Shown in pieces: positions 6,329-10,184 of a DNA stretch of 10,184 nucleotides. Each line of letters opens with the position of its first letter. Within the stretch, counting starts at the first letter, position 1. The stretch is from assembly GCA_002412705.1 (NCBI GenBank), contig DHVO01000175.1, positions 1 through 10,184 on the forward strand, in the 5' to 3' direction. The notes below the pieces were generated by a model. The model did not search any database, was not told the origin of the DNA, and was given only the letters and a program-made list of their open reading frames with translations. Source of the stretch: Bacteroidales bacterium UBA5206. GTDB lineage: Bacteria; Bacteroidota; Bacteroidia; Bacteroidales; Tenuifilaceae. The translations under genes were made by a program, and so were the position numbers.

Positions 6329-7576
6329 ATGGTACACGAAATACCTATTCCTAGCCCAGGAGAATCGATTACCGAAGTTGAAATTGCCAGATGGCTAGTA
6401 GAGAATGGCTCCTACGTAGAAAGAGATCAGGAACTAGCCGAGATTGAATCGGATAAGGCCACCCTCCCTCTACTTGCCGTAGAAAGTGGCACTATTAACA
6501 TTTTAGCGCCAGAGGGGCAACCCGTAAAGGTGGGCACCATTGCCTGTACTATAAATAGCGACGCAGCAAGGCAGCAGCCAAAGACAGAAAAGATAGAGGA
6601 AAACAAAGAGGTAAAGAAAGAGAGCAAGCCTAAAACTATTGCTACTGAGGAGCGCAACGAAAAACCTCAGCATGAGACTGAAAACAAGCAGGTAAAAGCC
6701 ACTCCTCTAGCTAAGGCCATTATGGATAGTAGCAACCTAACAGTTGATGATGTTATAAAAGGCCTTAGAAAACTTACATCCCACGATGTAGAAATAGCTA
6801 AACAAGCCCTACTAACCATCGATACATCACAGCAGCAGGCTCCAGATAGAGCCGAGACCCGTGAGCGAATGAGCCAGCTACGTAAAAAGGTGAGCCAACG
6901 ACTTGTTGCAGTAAAAAACGAAACAGCCATGCTAACCACGTTTAACGAGGTTGACATGAGTAAGGTACTGAGCATAAGAAAAACTTACCAAACAGAATTT
7001 ATAGATAAACACGGCATAAAATTAGGGCTGATGTCTTTCTTCGTAAAAGCTACAGTTGAAGCCCTAAAGCAGCACCCAGCAGTGCGTTCACGTATTGAGG
7101 GCGAAGAAGTTATCACCCCAAACTATTTTGATATAGGCATAGCAGTTCAAACGCCAAAAGGATTAATGGTTCCTGTTCTTAGAAATGCCGACAGGCTAAA
7201 CCTAGGCGAAATAGAAAAAGGAATTGCTGAGCTGGCTACTAAGGGACGTTCGGGTAAAATCACCGTTGATGAGCTAAGCGGAGGCGTATTTACCATTACC
7301 AATGGCGGAGTGTTTGGCTCCATGCTTTCAACACCTATAATCAACCCTCCACAGTCTGGCATATTAGGAATGCACAATATTGTTGACCGACCCGTTGCCA
7401 TAAACGGAAAGGTGGAGGTTAGGCCCATAATGTACCTTGCGCTAAGCTACGACCACAGGATAATTGACGGCAAAGATTCCGTTGGTTTCCTTGTGAAAAT
7501 AAAGGAGATGATAGAGAACCCTGAGAAAATGCTTTTAGCAGGAAACGATCCCTATAAAATGCTACTACAGATTTAG
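6329..7576 (+). CDS. sucB: Dihydrolipoyl succinyltransferase, E2 of 2-oxoglutarate dehydrogenase
   Basis: This is the E2 core subunit (415 aa), which accepts succinyl from E1 on a swinging lipoyl arm and transfers it to CoA. One lipoyl domain (about 1-76) carries the lipoylation site in EIESDKATL, Lys43. A charged linker rich in Lys and Glu (about 78-122) follows. The expected peripheral subunit-binding domain (about 123-156) is recognisable from TPLAKAI but lacks the usual Gly-rich GTGxGGR loop, having IKGLRKLTSHDV instead. The catalytic domain (about 175-415) has TFNEVDM (204-210), IAVQTPKGLMVPV (271-283), the FTITNGG block (321-327), and the active-site SYDHRIIDG (373-381) with His376 and Asp380. 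Pairing with sucA 60 bp upstream identifies it as the succinyl rather than the acetyl or branched-chain enzyme. The start ATG sits in an A-rich leader without a Shine-Dalgarno sequence. No E3 gene follows; a terminator does. Confidence 0.95.
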   Translation: MVHEIPIPSPGESITEVEIARWLVENGSYVERDQELAEIESDKATLPLLAVESGTINILAPEGQPVKVGTIACTINSDAARQQPKTEKIEENKEVKKESKPKTIATEERNEKPQHETENKQVKATPLAKAIMDSSNLTVDDVIKGLRKLTSHDVEIAKQALLTIDTSQQQAPDRAETRERMSQLRKKVSQRLVAVKNETAMLTTFNEVDMSKVLSIRKTYQTEFIDKHGIKLGLMSFFVKATVEALKQHPAVRSRIEGEEVITPNYFDIGIAVQTPKGLMVPVLRNADRLNLGEIEKGIAELATKGRSGKITVDELSGGVFTITNGGVFGSMLSTPIINPPQSGILGMHNIVDRPVAINGKVEVRPIMYLALSYDHRIIDGKDSVGFLVKIKEMIENPEKMLLAGNDPYKMLLQI

Positions 7577-7591
7577 CTTGCAATAATACTA

Positions 7592-7629
7592 AAAAGAGAA
7601 AGCGCTCAAAATTGGGCGCTTTCTCTTTT
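7592..7629. terminator. Bidirectional terminator between sucB and the convergent receptor gene
   Basis: AAAAGAGAAAGCGCTC (7592-7607) pairs with GGGCGCTTTCTCTTTT (7614-7629) over 16 positions, including one G-T wobble, with a 6-nt loop. The arms begin in A4 and end in T4, so the transcript from either strand ends in a U tract. It lies 15 bp after the sucB stop and 17 bp beyond the stop of the minus-strand receptor gene, and should end both transcripts. Confidence 0.92.
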
Positions 7630-7646
7630 AATTATAATTAGTATTT

Positions 7647-9950
7647 CTACTTAAACTCATCAATATCGTAGGCTAGCTTCAGAATCTTATAAACCCTACC
7701 ATCACCATCGGTAATTGGCACGTAGGTTTCCAAGAAAACAAATTCCTTATCGCCAAACTTAAGTTTAGACTTCATTTTCTGGCTAAATCCAGATTTCAGC
7801 GTAGTCCAAAACTGATTGTACTCCTTCTTCTGCTTTTCGGTCATCTCTATGTTAGCCGTGTGATGCGAACCCAAAAGCTGTTCTCTTGCAACTCCCACTC
7901 GGTGTAAGTAGCTATCATTAACCGATATTATATTGCCATTCATATCGTACTCAATAACAAACGCTGAGGAGTTTAGCGACGATACAAACTCTTCCATTTC
8001 GGAAGCCTTTCGAGCAGCCTCCTCCTGTGTTGCCTGTAGCTCCTCCATATTCTGGCGCATCTCTTCCTCTTGTGCAGCCATCTCCTCTGCTTGTTGCTGC
8101 GACTGCTCCAGAAGGTAACGAGTACGAGCATTAATTCTAACAGCCAGAATGGTGGAAGCAATGCTCTCTGCCACTTTCTCTAAGAACTCAACTTCAAATG
8201 GCTCAAGAATTTTGAATGAGGCCATCTCAATTACCCCTAGTACTTGCTCCTCATGCTTCAACGGAACTAGCACCACACAACGCGGATTAGCACTTCCCAA
8301 ACCAGAGGTAATCTCAACATACTCATCGGGAACTTCGGTTATGAAAATGGTTTCACGCTCCAAAGCACAAGCACCAACCAGTCCTTCGCCCTTCTCAATA
8401 CGCTTTGTTAGGTACTTCTTCCTATCCCAAGCAAAAGTTGATACCAGTTCAAAGTGCTCATCGTTCTTTTCCTCATCGTTTAAAAGGAAGATTCCACCTT
8501 GGTTGGCACCCACATACTTAACAAGGTTGCGAGTCACCTCATCGCTTAGCTTTTGTAAATCGCTGTTGTTACGCCTAAGCACATCGGCAAATAGGGCAAA
8601 ACCCTCATTAGCCCAAGTTCGCTTAAGATCTTCCTGCTTACGAATTGTCTCCTCTTCGTTGGCCCGCTTAAGGCTTTGCTGCATCTCTATAAGCGATTTA
8701 CCTAACACATCGGAACCGCTAAGCAAATCAAGCTCACTATCAAGAGCACCTTGCTCAATATCCTTTGCAAAAAGGGTTTTGTTCCTTAAACCTTCTATTG
8801 AGATGTTAAGAGCTTTGGCCATTTGCTCAATCTCGTCGCCAGAATCAACCTGAATTGTCATGCTATCGTCAATTTCACCCTTCGATAGCCTATTAAGAAT
8901 ATTGGTTATGTTGGCTATTGGCTTTGTAACATTGTTGGATACAAAAATTAGCACGAAGATTAGAATGAGCAGACCAACTATTCCAACAAGAAGGGATATT
9001 AATAGGTTTTGATTAGCACTGGCAAGAATCACATCCACGGGAATAACCAAGGCAAGAGACCATGGAGATGGGATATAACCAGGTTTAATGGGCGAAAATA
9101 TTACCAAGTACTCCTTCCCTTTCTCATCAAACCGAGTAAAAATGAACTCCTCGCCTTTTTGAACCTTCTCTCCTATTTTATTTTTCTCAAAATCGGCCGA
9201 CCAAACATCAGCAAGATTCTTATTAATTAGCTCAGTATCGGAATGACCTGCAATTAGCGATTTGTTGGAAACAATAAAGGCGTAGCTTCCCTGAACTGGT
9301 TTTACACCCGACACCAATTTTTGTAGGGCCTCAAGGCTCACATCCAGACCAACCAACCCCATAAACCTACCATTAATGGTAACAGGTGCACTAATGGTTG
9401 TCATAAGAACAGCTTCAGCTTTTCCTGTGGTAACTTGGTCAAAGTATGGTTCCCAAAGGTTCTCAACTCCACCCTTCTTGAATCCACCATACAATGGTGG
9501 GTCACCCTCAAGGCTGCGTGTTTCAACGGTATGTTTCAACTGGCCATTCTCACGCCAAACAGTATTTACGTAGCGTCCATGATCTTTAGTGTAACCAGGA
9601 ACATAACCATAAAACTCCCAGCTGTCCCAAATGGAGTAAACATGTGGATTGGCTTCCAGTACTGGAAAGTACATTTCAAGAAAAAGTTTTTGCCATTGCT
9701 CAACAGGCATCTTCTGATATATAGAAAAAGCCTGCGTTAGGGTGCGAGAAAGCGCTAAGTCGCGCTCAAAGTCGCGCTCAATATCCCCAGCAACCTCGCG
9801 AGCAGTTAAAACTGCATTTTTATTTGCATCGGCAAGCATGGCTTGTCTCGACGACATTACAATGTATCCAATTGCAACTACGTAAAGAAATGCCGAAGTA
9901 GTTAATACAAAAAGGATGATCTTTTGGCGAATTTTTAATCTAAGCTTCAT
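7647..9950 (-). CDS. Membrane-bound Cache-HAMP-GAF-PAS receptor without a recognisable output domain
   Basis: This gene encodes a 767-residue sensor. Transmembrane helix 1 spans about 11-32. A large extracytoplasmic double-Cache ligand-binding domain follows (about 33-312), with typical Cache strands such as GRFMGLVGLDVSLEAL (194-209). Transmembrane helix 2 spans about 315-338. The cytoplasmic part has a HAMP domain (about 339-391, beginning near NNVTKPI), a second HAMP-like helical segment (about 392-440), a GAF domain (about 455-605) with GEGLVGACALERETIFI (521-537) and VPLKHEEQVLGVIEMAS (562-578), a Gln/Glu/Met-rich coiled coil (about 613-655), and a PAS domain (about 656-763) with VIEYDMNGNIISVND (665-679). 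The protein ends there. There is no histidine-kinase H-box or ATPase, no GGDEF or EAL, no phosphatase and no chemotaxis hairpin. It is therefore either a receptor whose partner is encoded elsewhere or an adaptor with a non-standard output. I cannot infer the ligand. The first ATG gives a positively charged N terminus before TM1, a sensible start. Confidence 0.9.
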   Translation of the reverse strand: MKLRLKIRQKIILFVLTTSAFLYVVAIGYIVMSSRQAMLADANKNAVLTAREVAGDIERDFERDLALSRTLTQAFSIYQKMPVEQWQKLFLEMYFPVLEANPHVYSIWDSWEFYGYVPGYTKDHGRYVNTVWRENGQLKHTVETRSLEGDPPLYGGFKKGGVENLWEPYFDQVTTGKAEAVLMTTISAPVTINGRFMGLVGLDVSLEALQKLVSGVKPVQGSYAFIVSNKSLIAGHSDTELINKNLADVWSADFEKNKIGEKVQKGEEFIFTRFDEKGKEYLVIFSPIKPGYIPSPWSLALVIPVDVILASANQNLLISLLVGIVGLLILIFVLIFVSNNVTKPIANITNILNRLSKGEIDDSMTIQVDSGDEIEQMAKALNISIEGLRNKTLFAKDIEQGALDSELDLLSGSDVLGKSLIEMQQSLKRANEEETIRKQEDLKRTWANEGFALFADVLRRNNSDLQKLSDEVTRNLVKYVGANQGGIFLLNDEEKNDEHFELVSTFAWDRKKYLTKRIEKGEGLVGACALERETIFITEVPDEYVEITSGLGSANPRCVVLVPLKHEEQVLGVIEMASFKILEPFEVEFLEKVAESIASTILAVRINARTRYLLEQSQQQAEEMAAQEEEMRQNMEELQATQEEAARKASEMEEFVSSLNSSAFVIEYDMNGNIISVNDSYLHRVGVAREQLLGSHHTANIEMTEKQKKEYNQFWTTLKSGFSQKMKSKLKFGDKEFVFLETYVPITDGDGRVYKILKLAYDIDEFK

Positions 9951-10184
9951 GGACTCTAAATTTTTCGACCTCTAAACTTAGTTCATTTTTAGTAATAACA
10001 CAATGCTACCAAAACTTTAATAGCGCTAAATATCGGTTTAAACTATAATTGGTATTGGCACACCATTAACTTACTAAAACAATCAGCTAAGAAGTCTTCC
10101 ATATCACAGATGATACGTAAGAACCTTACTCTTTGTTTAAAAAAACACGAAATGTAAATCGCATAAAATCAAAACATTAAAAAC
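9951..10184. other. AT-rich region upstream of the receptor gene
   Basis: No gene is visible on either strand in these 234 bases. The part nearest the receptor gene holds a promoter candidate (separate entry). Short palindromes such as TAGCGCTA (10021-10028) and GTTTAAAC (10036-10043) are present, but none is long enough to call an operator. The right-hand end is A-rich and may hold the leader or promoter of a gene beyond the window. Confidence 0.55.
9973..10003 (-). promoter_or_regulatory. Candidate promoter for the receptor gene
   Basis: On the minus strand, TTG (10003-10001), a 20-nt spacer and TAAGTTTA (9980-9973) fit the Bacteroidota -33/-7 pattern with one mismatch at the last base of the -7 box. 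The box ends 22 nt before the ATG, giving a short leader. It is the best candidate seen upstream of the gene. Confidence 0.45.

Noticed and set aside
8149..8853. 234-codon open frame on the plus strand inside the receptor gene
   Set aside because: It is antisense to the GAF and HAMP coding sequence; its Ser/Leu-rich composition is what the complement of Glu/Lys-rich coding sequence gives.
7647..9950. Methyl-accepting chemotaxis protein or histidine kinase
   Set aside because: The Cache-HAMP front end is shared with both, but the conserved chemotaxis hairpin and the kinase H, N and G boxes are all absent.

Overview
The window looks like chromosomal DNA from a member of the Bacteroidota, probably an environmental Bacteroidales-type lineage rather than a gut Bacteroides; the order is inference. 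Three things support the phylum. Promoter-like boxes match the Bacteroidota form TTTG/TTG-N18-20-TAnnTTTG. Most genes lack a Shine-Dalgarno sequence and have A-rich leaders. Two lipoproteins carry an acidic stretch right after the lipobox cysteine, the surface-export signal of this phylum. A 473-residue protein also belongs to a family I recall only from Bacteroidota.

Layout. Positions 1-301 are AT-rich and non-coding, with a hairpin near the left edge that probably ends an off-window gene. Positions 302-1727 hold two tandem paralogous lipoprotein genes of identical length (187 aa). The second has its own clear promoter and a strong terminator. Positions 1967-7576 form a forward block: the conserved 473-aa cytoplasmic protein of unknown function, then the E1 (sucA) and E2 (sucB) subunits of the 2-oxoglutarate dehydrogenase complex. 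A symmetrical hairpin at 7592-7629 separates this block from a convergent minus-strand gene (7647-9950). That gene encodes a Cache-HAMP-GAF-coiled coil-PAS membrane receptor with no recognisable output domain. Its promoter candidate lies in the AT-rich right-hand flank.

How the genes work together. SucA decarboxylates 2-oxoglutarate with thiamine diphosphate, and SucB passes the succinyl group through its lipoyl arm to CoA. The third subunit, dihydrolipoamide dehydrogenase (E3, lpd), is not in the window and must be supplied from elsewhere. A dehydrogenase-type complex suggests at least some oxidative TCA metabolism, in contrast to strictly anaerobic Bacteroidales that use a ferredoxin-dependent enzyme. 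The lipoproteins and the receptor have no evident functional link to the TCA genes beyond adjacency.

I found no defence island, mobile element, CRISPR array, tRNA or rRNA. The points most worth a second look are a cysteine-rich C-terminal tail on SucA (CxC-x6-C-x3-C), a degenerate subunit-binding domain in SucB, the output-less receptor, the unexplained 473-aa protein beside sucA, and the surface lipoprotein pair with a palindrome over a promoter box.
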